Assembly (NCBI GenBank): GCA_023230425.1
Contig: JALNXI010000004.1
Location: 1-21,672, forward strand
DNA from: Methanoculleus sp.
GTDB taxonomy: Archaea; Halobacteriota; Methanomicrobia; Methanomicrobiales; Methanoculleaceae
Direction of reading: 5' to 3'
Length of the DNA stretch: 21,672 nucleotides
The notes under the pieces were generated by a model, which saw only the letters and a list, made by a program, of their open reading frames with translations, ran no database searches and was not told where the DNA came from. The translations under genes and the position numbers were made by a program. Below are positions 1-6,711 of this stretch, piece after piece (the first letter of the stretch is position 1; each line of letters begins with the position of its first letter).

Positions 1-36
1 GAGGAGGAGGACTATTGCCGCACACCACCGGAACCG

Positions 37-66
37 TGTGGCTGATAATCCATCAAATCAGCCACA
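37..66. repeat. 10-bp perfect stem hairpin near left edge
   Basis: TGTGGCTGAT (37-46) and ATCAGCCACA (57-66) are exact reverse complements around a 10-nt loop. A further CCGTG/CACGG pair lies just outside (34-38 and 71-75). There is no T-tract directly after it, so a terminator role is only a guess. It could also be part of the repeat-rich patch that follows. Confidence 0.6.
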
Positions 67-153
67 TTTCACGGAATAGGGCATTATCCTCTCGAATCCT
101 CATGGCTAAAGTTAGCGCATATGGGGCAGGCCCCCTCCCCGTCGTCAGCCTCT

Positions 154-228
154 CCCCCAATGGTGATAGCCACCACGGTCCACCGCAGGGGAAGAGCCCG
201 GGGAAGATCCGGATCCGGCACCAGCCCC
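154..228 (+). repeat. Left arm of a ~75-bp imperfect inverted repeat
   Basis: This segment aligns with the reverse complement of 396-468 over about 75 columns, with roughly 75% identity and two or three single-base gaps by eye. Shared blocks include CCACGGT, CAGGGG, CCCGG, CCGGAT and CGGC. A looser C-rich similarity continues outward (131-153 against 470-490). The arms are 167 bp apart and enclose the near-palindrome at 266-299. The arrangement resembles a non-coding mobile or dispersed element, but no transposase or target-site duplication was seen. Confidence 0.65.
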
Positions 229-265
229 ATCGGGAGGGGAGACGAGTACTAAATAAGTCCGATAA

Positions 266-299
266 TTTGGAATCGTTGCACTAGTGCATCGATTCCAAA
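266..299. repeat. 34-bp near-perfect palindrome
   Basis: Outer arms TTTGGAATCG (266-275) and CGATTCCAAA (290-299) are exact reverse complements. The centre TGCACTAGTGCA (277-288) is itself a perfect palindrome. Only the T/T pair at 276/289 breaks the symmetry, so 16 of 17 pairs match with no loop. A loopless dyad fits a protein-binding site for a dimer, or a recombination or cruciform site, better than an RNA hairpin. No gene starts nearby, so its role is unknown. Confidence 0.8.
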
Positions 300-351
300 A
301 TAATAGACCATATCCGGCCTTCGTCCCACCCCGCCCGCGCTTCGCGCTCCT

Positions 352-375
352 CCCCCGCCCGGGAGGGGGCGGGGG
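352..375. repeat. GC hairpin, 9-bp stem
   Basis: CCCCCGCCC (352-360) and GGGCGGGGG (367-375) are exact reverse complements around a 6-nt loop. It lies between the two arms of the inverted repeat. Confidence 0.6.
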
Positions 376-395
376 CAGTGCCCGGGCGTATACCC

Positions 396-468
396 GGGGA
401 TGAGCCGTATCCGGTTCTCCTCCGGGGTCTCCCCCTGGAGTGAACCGTGGCGGATATCGCCCTGGGGG
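396..468 (-). repeat. Right arm of the ~75-bp imperfect inverted repeat
   Basis: This is the inverted partner of 154-228, and the alignment is described there. It runs directly into the G-rich stretch at 464-487. Confidence 0.65.
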
Positions 469-500
469 GAGGGGACCGGGGAGGGGGAAACCCCCTCCCC
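464..500 (+). repeat. G-quadruplex motif overlapping a perfect 10-bp hairpin
   Basis: Plus-strand G-runs of 6, 4, 4 and 5 bases (464-469, 471-474, 478-481, 483-487) are separated by loops of 1, 3 and 1 bases, a textbook four-tetrad quadruplex motif. The same bases 478-487 also pair exactly with 491-500 (GGGGAGGGGG/CCCCCTCCCC, AAA loop), and CCTGG/CCAGG (461-465, 501-505) can close it from outside. Two competing folds are therefore possible. Confidence 0.65.
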
Positions 501-533
501 CCAGGCGGGTACCCGTACGTTCCTCCTCAAAGC

Positions 534-553
534 CCCCGCCCCTGGAGGCGGGG
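534..553. repeat. GC hairpin, 7-bp stem
   Basis: CCCCGCC (534-540) and GGCGGGG (547-553) are exact reverse complements around a 6-nt loop. It is another member of the hairpin series in the left gene-free region. Confidence 0.5.
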
Positions 554-594
554 AACGACTGCCGGAACGTGCGACGGTTCGCAGAACCGGAGCA

Positions 595-643
595 TGAGCA
601 CCGGCAGGTGTGAAGGCAGGAGTTTGAGCACTATCAGGTGTGA
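595..643 (+). repeat. Two direct repeat units, 30-bp period
   Basis: TGAGCACCGGCAGGTGTGA (595-613) and TGAGCACTATCAGGTGTGA (625-643) differ at three positions and start exactly 30 bp apart. Only two units are visible and the sequence between them is not conserved, so this is not a CRISPR array. The period is a multiple of three, so the repeat would also show in translation, but the surrounding frame is not a credible gene. Confidence 0.6.
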
Positions 644-809
644 GTGAGGAGGCCGAAGGCCGGGCGGAGAGTGGGGGGTTCGCGGGTATCACCTTGCGGG
701 GGGACCCCTCGCGCCCTTCAGGTGCGCAGGCCACCACGGGTTTCACGAAAAATCGGTGGAGAGGTGGGCTGTCGCCGGCATGGCAGGTACACTCCCGAAG
801 TTGTCCCTC

Positions 810-2723
810 TCACCCCATCCGCGGTGCGGCCTTCTTCACCGACGGCTGCTGCTGGCTGACGCAGTGGATCGCGCCAAACCCCGGGACCATCGCCGTGCAG
901 TCGATGCCGACGACCTCGCGATCCGAGAAGACCTGCTGGATCTCTGCTATGGCGACCTCATCGTTCGGGTGGCCGAAGACCGGCACCAGCACGACGGAAT
1001 TCCCGATATAGAAGTTCACGTAACTTGCCGGCAACCGCTCCTCGCCGCCGACCGCCCCCGGCATCGGCAGCGGGATGACCGTTAAGGGGTTGCCGTCCTG
1101 GTCGGTCGACGCCCGGAGGATCTCATAGTTCTCCTTCAGGACGGCGTAGTTCACATCGTCCTCGTTCTCCTCGAGGGCGCAGAAGACCGTCGTCGGGTTC
1201 ACGAACCGGGCGATATCGTCGATGTGGCCGTCGGTGTCGTCGCCGGCGATCCCCTGCTTTAACCAGATGACGTGACGTGCACCCAGGTAGGCCTCCAGGT
1301 AGGCCTCGATATCCTCCCGGGAGAGATCCGGGTTCCGGTTCGGGTTCAGCAGGCACGCCTCCGTCGTGAGTACCGTGCCCCGCCCGTTCACCTCGAACGA
1401 ACCCCCCTCCATCACGATCCCGGGCGTAAAGAGGGGGAGACCCATATCACGGTTCATGAGGAGCGGTATATGGGTATCCTCCATGAGTTCCGGGTACTTC
1501 TCCCCCCAGGCGTTGAACGTCCAGTTCACCATCGCCAGTTCCCCTGTCCCGGGGTTGACCACGAACGTCGGCCCATAGTCCCGGAACCAGACATCGGCGT
1601 AATCAGCGACGTGGAACCGGACGCCCCCCGTATCGACGCCTTCTTCTTCCAGCATCGCCTCGACCCGGAAGCGCATCTGCTCGCTGGTGACGAGCAGGTT
1701 GACAGTCTCGGACCCGCGGAGCGCCGCAATGATACCGACGTAGGCCGCCTCCACAGCGGAAAGGTCGGGGAACGTCTCGGGGTCGTGAGGCCAGGAGAGC
1801 CAGACGGCATCGTGCAACTCCCACTCCGCCGGCATGCGGTAGCCGAGCGCCTGCGGAGTCCTGCCCGGTGGGAGCCTCCGGGTGAGCGCCCCGTAGGTCT
1901 CCGGTCTCCGGTTCCGGAAGAAGCCCCAGCCTTCCCGGACAACTTCGTTTCCTGCGAGATCGACCTCAACGATGAGGATCTCCTCACCAGTCTCCCCTGC
2001 CCGGGCAAGAACGTTCCCGAAGGCGTCGGCGACGAACGAACTCCCGAAGAACCGGATATCGCCCTCGTCGCCCACCCGGTTGACGGCGGCGACATGGACG
2101 CTGTTTGCTATCGCGTGGCCCCGCTGCACTGTCTCCCACGCCTCCCGCCAGTCGCCCTCGGGGGGCTCCTCCTCCCCCGACATCCGGCCAATCGCGGTCG
2201 GGTAAAATATGATCTCCGCACCCTGCAGAGCAACCACCCTCGCGGCTTCCGGAAACCACTGGTCGTAACAGATGAGCACGGCGATCCGACCATACCGGGT
2301 ATCGTAGACCCGGTAGCGGTCCCCCGGCCGGAAGTAGGCCTTCTCGTAGAAGAGCGGGTCGTAGGGGACGTGCACCTTCCGGTAAGGGGGGAGCAGTTGC
2401 CCGTCCGCATCGATCACGACCGCCGTGTTGTAGTACTCTCCAGAGGCCGTCCGCTCGTAGAGCGGCACGACGATCGCCACACCGTGCTCCCGGGCAAGCG
2501 CCGAGAACGCTTCGGTCGAGGTTCCCGGTATGGTCTCAGCGTAGGTGGAGGCATCCCTATCCTCATACTGCGGGAAGTAGGGGGTCCGGTAGAGTTCCTG
2601 CAGGCAGAGGATCCGGGCACCCTCCGCGATAGCCTGTTTTGCCATAGCGAGGGTGTGCTCCAGGTTGCGGTCGAGATCCTTGCCCACCGCCGTCTGGATG
2701 AGGCCGATCTTCTGTGTGCTCAT
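810..2723 (-). CDS. N-carbamoylputrescine amidase / agmatine deiminase fusion
   Basis: This 637-aa protein contains two complete enzymes. Residues ~1-285 are a nitrilase-superfamily amidase with catalytic Glu43 (LQELY), Lys116 (YRKVH) and Cys152 (ICYDQWFPEAAR); that cysteine context is typical of N-carbamoylputrescine amidase. Residues ~295-637 are a peptidyl-arginine-deiminase-type agmatine deiminase with the VWFRDYGP segment, DGHIDD (His500) and catalytic Cys621 (GAIHC). Together they would turn agmatine into N-carbamoylputrescine, then putrescine, CO2 and ammonia in the cytoplasm. The second enzyme of the path is N-terminal. The ATG at 2723 is chosen because GGTGAGAT lies 7 nt upstream and the nitrilase fold begins there; the frame stays open to 2753. 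It stands alone and divergent from mntP, so polyamine synthesis is inferred from the domains only. No internal stop or frameshift separates the halves. Confidence 0.9.
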   Translation of the reverse strand: MSTQKIGLIQTAVGKDLDRNLEHTLAMAKQAIAEGARILCLQELYRTPYFPQYEDRDASTYAETIPGTSTEAFSALAREHGVAIVVPLYERTASGEYYNTAVVIDADGQLLPPYRKVHVPYDPLFYEKAYFRPGDRYRVYDTRYGRIAVLICYDQWFPEAARVVALQGAEIIFYPTAIGRMSGEEEPPEGDWREAWETVQRGHAIANSVHVAAVNRVGDEGDIRFFGSSFVADAFGNVLARAGETGEEILIVEVDLAGNEVVREGWGFFRNRRPETYGALTRRLPPGRTPQALGYRMPAEWELHDAVWLSWPHDPETFPDLSAVEAAYVGIIAALRGSETVNLLVTSEQMRFRVEAMLEEEGVDTGGVRFHVADYADVWFRDYGPTFVVNPGTGELAMVNWTFNAWGEKYPELMEDTHIPLLMNRDMGLPLFTPGIVMEGGSFEVNGRGTVLTTEACLLNPNRNPDLSREDIEAYLEAYLGARHVIWLKQGIAGDDTDGHIDDIARFVNPTTVFCALEENEDDVNYAVLKENYEILRASTDQDGNPLTVIPLPMPGAVGGEERLPASYVNFYIGNSVVLVPVFGHPNDEVAIAEIQQVFSDREVVGIDCTAMVPGFGAIHCVSQQQPSVKKAAPRMG

Positions 2724-2759
2724 CTGTATCATCTCACCGTATCGGTAGGGCATTCCAGC

Positions 2760-2769
2760 GCTTTATAGC
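2760..2769. promoter_or_regulatory. Shared TATA-like element between the fusion gene and mntP
   Basis: GCTTTATAGC reads as a TATA box on both strands (GCTATAAAGC on the minus strand). It lies about 55 nt before the mntP start and about 40 nt before the fusion-gene start, which allows short leaders carrying the ribosome binding sites seen for both. It is the only A/T-rich element in the 98-bp divergent gap. Confidence 0.4.
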
Positions 2770-2821
2770 AACCGCCGGGCCATAGCGTTATCCGGTATCG
2801 CAGCCTGTATTTACAGGAGAA

Positions 2822-3382
2822 ATGGAGTTCGCGACAACCCTCCTCATCGCCGTCGGCCTTGCGATGGATGCGTTCGCCGTTGCGGTCAGTGGAGGGGCCG
2901 CCGTGCGGGACGGCCGGGCCAGGTATGCCCTCATCGTCGGGGCGCTCTTCGGCGGGTTCCAGGCAGGGATGCCGGTGCTCGGGTGGCTCGGTGGGGTGAG
3001 CCTGACTTCGTTCATCGGGGCCTACGGCCCCTGGATCGCCTTCCTGCTGCTTGCCCTGATCGGCGGGAAGATGATCGTCGAGGCGGTGCGGGGGGACGGC
3101 GATAACGTGCAGTTTGCCACCGCGAGCATGGCAACCCTGCTTCTGCTCGCCGTTGCGACAAGCATCGACGCTCTGGCGGTCGGCGTCACCTTTGCCGTGC
3201 TGGATACGCCGGTCCTCTGGCCCGCAATCACGATCGGCGCTGTAACCTTTGCCCTCTCCGCCACCGGTGTGCTGATAGGGAGTTCGTTCGGCCGGCTATT
3301 CGGGCGAAAAGTCGAGATCCTCGGCGGGGTGATCCTGATAGGCATCGGCCTCCGTATTCTGCTCGACCATATCATCTTCTGA
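2822..3382 (+). CDS. mntP: Putative manganese efflux pump MntP
   Basis: A 186-aa integral membrane protein of the MntP (DUF204) family, of usual length with about six hydrophobic segments. The two internally related halves each carry the family's acidic motif: MDAFAVA (Asp16) and SIDALAVGV (Asp116). Family members export Mn2+ across the cytoplasmic membrane. A GGAG lies very close to the ATG, and a TATA-like element lies ~55 nt upstream. The leader would be only about 30 nt, too short for a yybP-ykoY-type manganese riboswitch, which accompanies many bacterial relatives. The gene ends 3 bp from the convergent DUF362 gene. The family assignment is firm; manganese specificity is inferred from characterised bacterial homologues. 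Confidence 0.9.
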   Translation: MEFATTLLIAVGLAMDAFAVAVSGGAAVRDGRARYALIVGALFGGFQAGMPVLGWLGGVSLTSFIGAYGPWIAFLLLALIGGKMIVEAVRGDGDNVQFATASMATLLLLAVATSIDALAVGVTFAVLDTPVLWPAITIGAVTFALSATGVLIGSSFGRLFGRKVEILGGVILIGIGLRILLDHIIF

Positions 3383-3385
3383 TGC

Positions 3386-4306
3386 TCAGGCTGCCTCGTC
3401 CAGGATCCGCCGCATATCAAAGGCGAGATCTTTACTCTCCTGGTCGAGCGCGACGAGCCTGAGATCCTGCGCCGACCGAACGCCGATACCGAGTTCTGCC
3501 GCCCGGGCGATCAGGTCCATCGCAAAGATCCGGCCCCGCATCACCTCCGGCGTCGAGCCGTAGCTGCGGAGCAGCGCGATCCCGGCGGCATCAAGGGCCA
3601 CGCGGTCGTTACTGGCGAGGATGATATTCGGCGCGATGAGGCCGCCCTTCTCGGGACCCCCGGACGAGAACCCCTCCGTCGCATCCATGATAGTGATATC
3701 ACAGGGGAAGAACCGGTTTATCTCGGCGATCATCCTGCGCTGGTGCGGCGACGTGTGTAGTTCCGCCATGTAGTTGTAGCCGTTTTCGGGGTTCCTCTTC
3801 GCCACGGCCCCTACCTGGTTCTTCAGAGAGAGGGAGACATGCCCGCCGAACCGGTGGGTCTTTAAACAACAGGTCTGAACCACCGCATCGGCCTCCCGGA
3901 AGAGCCGGGCGATCAGAAACCCCCGTTCCCAGTGGAGGCCGTCCGGAGGGACCGCCTCCCACCCCTCCGGGGGGAGGTCGTCGAGCGCCACCACCTCTGC
4001 TCCCACCCGGGCCGCTATACCGACTGCACCCCGGTTCTTCAGCACCGCACGGGTCTCCCCCATCCCGCTCCGCTCTCCGAGCCGGATCGTCCGGGCACCA
4101 GCATCGCGGACCTGTCCGAGGATAACCTCCAGGGTGTCGGGGTGGGTTGTCGCGGGGAATGGGTCGTCGCTGTTGAAGTTCGCCTTGACCGCGACATCTT
4201 TCCCGTCGAGGGAGGGGGGTCCGACCTCGTGCCAGAGCGTCTTTACGGCGTGGTAGCGATCCGATGCATCGATGATGTAGACTTCAGATGCCGCAGGAGA
4301 TGCCAT
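3386..4306 (-). CDS. DUF362 family protein
   Basis: A 306-aa cytoplasmic protein matching the DUF362 family. Recognisable segments are an N-terminal VAVKANFNSDDPFPATTHP region, an LGERSGMG segment, CCLKTHRFGGHVSLSLKNQVGAV near the middle, and MDATEGFSSGGPEKG followed by ILASNDRVALDAAG. Many family members carry a ferredoxin-like domain; none is present here. The biochemical role is not established. The frame is open to 4567, but the ATG at 4306 is preferred because the family similarity starts just after it, AGGTCA lies upstream, and a strong TATA box at 4330-4341 is about 25-35 nt before it. The long N-terminal extension of the open frame would run through that promoter. Confidence 0.8.
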   Translation of the reverse strand: MASPAASEVYIIDASDRYHAVKTLWHEVGPPSLDGKDVAVKANFNSDDPFPATTHPDTLEVILGQVRDAGARTIRLGERSGMGETRAVLKNRGAVGIAARVGAEVVALDDLPPEGWEAVPPDGLHWERGFLIARLFREADAVVQTCCLKTHRFGGHVSLSLKNQVGAVAKRNPENGYNYMAELHTSPHQRRMIAEINRFFPCDITIMDATEGFSSGGPEKGGLIAPNIILASNDRVALDAAGIALLRSYGSTPEVMRGRIFAMDLIARAAELGIGVRSAQDLRLVALDQESKDLAFDMRRILDEAA

Positions 4307-4788
4307 GCGCGCAGAGTGACCTGCCAACCTATAAATATATACGCCGCCCGGCCCTGCAGAAACCCGGTTACCAGGGAGACAACAGATTCGAGGGATTGCA
4401 ATTTTCCTGATAAGGGGGGACGGATAGCGGCCCGGGCCCCTGTCGGGATGAAAGAGGCGATGAGCAACCGAGGGAGCGCCGGGAACCGGGAAAACCCAAT
4501 GCACCAGAGCATGGGGGTATCGTCTCGCAGGGGGGGTGTAATTCCCGGTATCCCTTCGGAAAGTCATCCTGACACCGACATCGGCGAAGAGCGCCGCCCC
4601 AACCAGGCGCCCGGGTGTGTGGATCCGGGCGTCGCATTCGACACGTATAAGAGCACCACGAACGCAATACGTAGTAAAACCTCAGACATCGTAGAGACCG
4701 CGCATACTTGCGTGGAATGCTCTCGAAGGACACGAGGCAGAGCCCCCGTGGTCTTCGGAGAGAGAAAAGGTATGAGGCCAGTACAACC
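4307..4788. other. Divergent intergenic region, 482 bp
   Basis: It contains the TATA box of the DUF362 gene at its left end and otherwise GC-rich DNA with no recognisable gene, tRNA or repeat. A plus-strand A/T-rich element (GTATAAG, about 4647-4653) could be a promoter for the zinc-ribbon gene, but it lies ~140 nt before the chosen start. The in-frame ATG at 4717 would shorten that leader. Confidence 0.5.
4330..4341 (-). promoter_or_regulatory. TATA box of the DUF362 gene
   Basis: The minus strand reads TATATATTTATA, a strong archaeal box A, 24-35 nt before the ATG at 4306. The transcript would start at or just before the start codon. Confidence 0.55.
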
Positions 4789-5244
4789 ATGACTTCCAGA
4801 ATGCATACCCCCCACACCACCTGTCCCAGCTGCCACGAAGAGGTCTTCCTGGACGAACTCGTGGGCGGGCGCTGCCCCCTCTGCGGATATTCCCTCGACG
4901 AAGACGATGGAACGTGCAGCGAGTATGAGGAGACCCTCGAACGTTCCGACCTCGGGTGGATGATCTTTCAATTCTTTGTCTTCAAACGGTTCTGCAACAA
5001 GGGAGCAAACCCGTTCCAGGTCATGCAGATCCTCTCCCGGTATGAGGAGCTCAGCCAGTGCAACCCCGCTGACGCGGAGAAGATGCAGTTTACTCTGGAA
5101 GTTCCGATGAGCCGCTGGGAACAGCTGCTCCCGAAAAGGTGCTCGAAGTGCGGCAGAATGTTCGTCTCGGGCGGAAAAGCGGTGATCTCGGGAGACCTCC
5201 TGTCCCCCGAACACCCGAAAGCGTATATCTGCCCGTCCTGCTGA
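4789..5244 (+). CDS. Zinc-ribbon protein of unknown function
   Basis: I do not recognise this 151-aa protein beyond its metal-binding motifs. It has four CxxC pairs: CPSC (12-15) and CPLC (29-32) near the N-terminus, CSKC (118-121) and CPSC (148-151) at the very C-terminus. They suggest two zinc ribbons flanking an aromatic and helical middle with a WMIFQFFVFKRFC segment. The acidic stretch LDEDDGTCSEYEETLE follows the first ribbon. The ATG at 4789 is chosen for a GAGG 11 nt upstream and because the cysteine motifs begin just after it; 4717 and 4801 are alternatives. The stop codon abuts that of proS with no gap. A nucleic-acid- or protein-binding role is only a guess from the ribbons. Confidence 0.75.
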   Translation: MTSRMHTPHTTCPSCHEEVFLDELVGGRCPLCGYSLDEDDGTCSEYEETLERSDLGWMIFQFFVFKRFCNKGANPFQVMQILSRYEELSQCNPADAEKMQFTLEVPMSRWEQLLPKRCSKCGRMFVSGGKAVISGDLLSPEHPKAYICPSC

Positions 5245-6678
5245 TCAGTAGGTCCGGGCAACCAGGGTGGACGTGCCCTTGCCGCCGCAGGCGATGCACG
5301 GGCCGTCCGAGACGGTGATCAGATCCGATCGGATATCGGACCCGAGGATGCTCGCATCCACAGCCGCCTCAATTTTTTCTGCGCACTCCTGTGACCCACA
5401 CCAGTGGACGACCGCAACCCCGTTCTTCACCGCGAGAGCGGTCTCATCGAGGGTCCCGACAACGGCGATCCGGTCGGCCATCGCCTGCCGCGCCGCCTGC
5501 GAGATCCCCTCCCTGAACTCTGCAAGGACCGAGAATACTCCTTCAACGACGCCCCGGCGGTCGAGCGTGATCTTCTGGCCGCTCCGCGTGACGGCAACGA
5601 CCGTGTTCGCGTCGATGTCGCGCGGCCCGATCTCGATCCGCAGCGGGACACCACGCATCTCCCAGTGGTAGTACTTCGCGCCCGGGCGCATGTCCCGACC
5701 GTCCAGTTTCACGACAAACCCGGCGTTCCGGAGATCCTCCTCGAGCGCCGCAGCCGCCGTGAGCACTTCGTCGCGCCGTTTCCCGACGATGATCGGCACG
5801 ATGACGACCTCTATCGGCGCAACCTCTGGCGGCAGCACGAGCCCTTTGTCGTCGCCATGGATGCTGATTGTGGCCGCAATCGACCGCTCGGATATGCCGT
5901 AGCAGGTCTGGTAGGCATACTGCCGCTCCCCGTTCGCATCCTCGTAGGTGATATCGTAGGTGCGGGAGAAGTGGTCGCCGAGCATGTGCACCGTCCCTAT
6001 CTGGAGCGTTTTTCCATCAGGCATGATAGTATCGACCGCGATGGTGTAGTCGGCACCCGGGAATTTGTCCCAGTCGGGGCGACGGGATATGATCACCGGC
6101 ACCCGGAGGCTCTCGTAGAACTCCTTATAGAGGCCGAGTGCGACCTCGACCTGCGCCGCAGCTTCCTCCCGGGTCGCATGCACGGTATGCGCCTCCTTAA
6201 ACGACGTGATCTCCCGGAGACGGATGAGCGGGCGGGTGTGTTTCGTCTCATAGCGGAACGTGTTGACGATCTGGTAGAGTTTCAGGGGCAGGTCGGTGTG
6301 AGACCGGATCCAGAGCGAGTACATCGGGTAGATGGCGGTCTCGCTCGTGGGCCGGAGAGCGAGCGGCACGTCGAGCTCATTCTTGCCGCCGTGGGTGACC
6401 CAGTAGACCTCGTCCTCGAAACCCTTGATGTGCGTGGCCTCCTTCATGAACTCGGTCTCGGGGATCAGGAGCGGAAACATCGTCTCCTCATGGTCGCGGT
6501 CCATCAGGTTCCGGAGTATCCCGTATGCACGTTTCCTGATGGCGAACCCATGGGGATACCAGACGTACAGCCCCTTGACCGGGTAGCGGACGTCCATGAT
6601 CTCGGCTCGCCAGAGAACCTCATTGTACCACTCGGAAAAATCGTCTTTCCGGGGAAGTGCGCCTGTATCTTCTTCCAT
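5245..6678 (-). CDS. proS: Prolyl-tRNA synthetase, archaeal/eukaryotic type
   Basis: A 477-aa class II aminoacyl-tRNA synthetase that charges tRNA-Pro in the cytoplasm. The N-terminus (KDDFSEWYNEVLWRAEIMDVRYPVKG) is typical of archaeal ProRS. RPTSETAIY (109-117) contributes to the active site, motif 2 is FRYETKHTRPLIRLREI (141-157), and HGDDKGLVLPPEVAP leads into the anticodon-binding domain. The C-terminal domain carries Cys427, Cys432, Cys461 and Cys464, the zinc-binding set of the archaeal form, and the protein ends in Tyr as usual. There is no bacterial-type editing insertion. The ATG is supported by GAGGT about 9 nt upstream. It lies 33 bp downstream of the SpoIIM-like gene on the same strand, so co-transcription is possible. 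Confidence 0.96.
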   Translation of the reverse strand: MEEDTGALPRKDDFSEWYNEVLWRAEIMDVRYPVKGLYVWYPHGFAIRKRAYGILRNLMDRDHEETMFPLLIPETEFMKEATHIKGFEDEVYWVTHGGKNELDVPLALRPTSETAIYPMYSLWIRSHTDLPLKLYQIVNTFRYETKHTRPLIRLREITSFKEAHTVHATREEAAAQVEVALGLYKEFYESLRVPVIISRRPDWDKFPGADYTIAVDTIMPDGKTLQIGTVHMLGDHFSRTYDITYEDANGERQYAYQTCYGISERSIAATISIHGDDKGLVLPPEVAPIEVVIVPIIVGKRRDEVLTAAAALEEDLRNAGFVVKLDGRDMRPGAKYYHWEMRGVPLRIEIGPRDIDANTVVAVTRSGQKITLDRRGVVEGVFSVLAEFREGISQAARQAMADRIAVVGTLDETALAVKNGVAVVHWCGSQECAEKIEAAVDASILGSDIRSDLITVSDGPCIACGGKGTSTLVARTY

Positions 6679-6711
6679 CCGTCTCGTACCTCAAAAATTA
6701 TGATTGCCTCT

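Larger units (their letters stand above)
1..809. other. Gene-free, repeat-rich intergenic region
   Basis: I see no convincing gene in this stretch. The short open frames are rich in Arg, Gly, Pro and Ser, lack recognisable domains and overlap on both strands, as expected for random frames in GC-rich DNA. From left to right it holds a 10-bp-stem hairpin (37-66), a C-rich repeat arm (154-228), a 34-bp near-palindrome (266-299), a GC hairpin (352-375), an inverted copy of the first arm (396-468), a G-quadruplex motif with a competing hairpin (464-500), a further hairpin (534-553) and two 30-bp-period tandem units (595-643). Bases 1-45 could be the acidic C-terminal tail of a plus-strand gene entering from the left (frame 1, stop at 43-45), but that is too short to judge. 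Confidence 0.7.

Noticed and set aside
595..643. CRISPR array
   Set aside because: Only two units, 19-bp repeats with 11-bp gaps, no conserved leader and no cas gene.
640..1011. Small plus-strand open frame in the left gene-free region
   Set aside because: It runs into the 3' end of the fusion gene on the other strand, has no known motif, and its first part lies in repeat-rich DNA.
1272..2768. 498-aa open frame opposite the amidase/deiminase fusion
   Set aside because: Same composition signature of a shadow frame, with no domain; the minus-strand gene has complete catalytic motifs.
4430..4580. C/D-box RNA suggested by GATGA and CTGA motifs
   Set aside because: The boxes are imperfect and too widely spaced for an archaeal C/D guide RNA.
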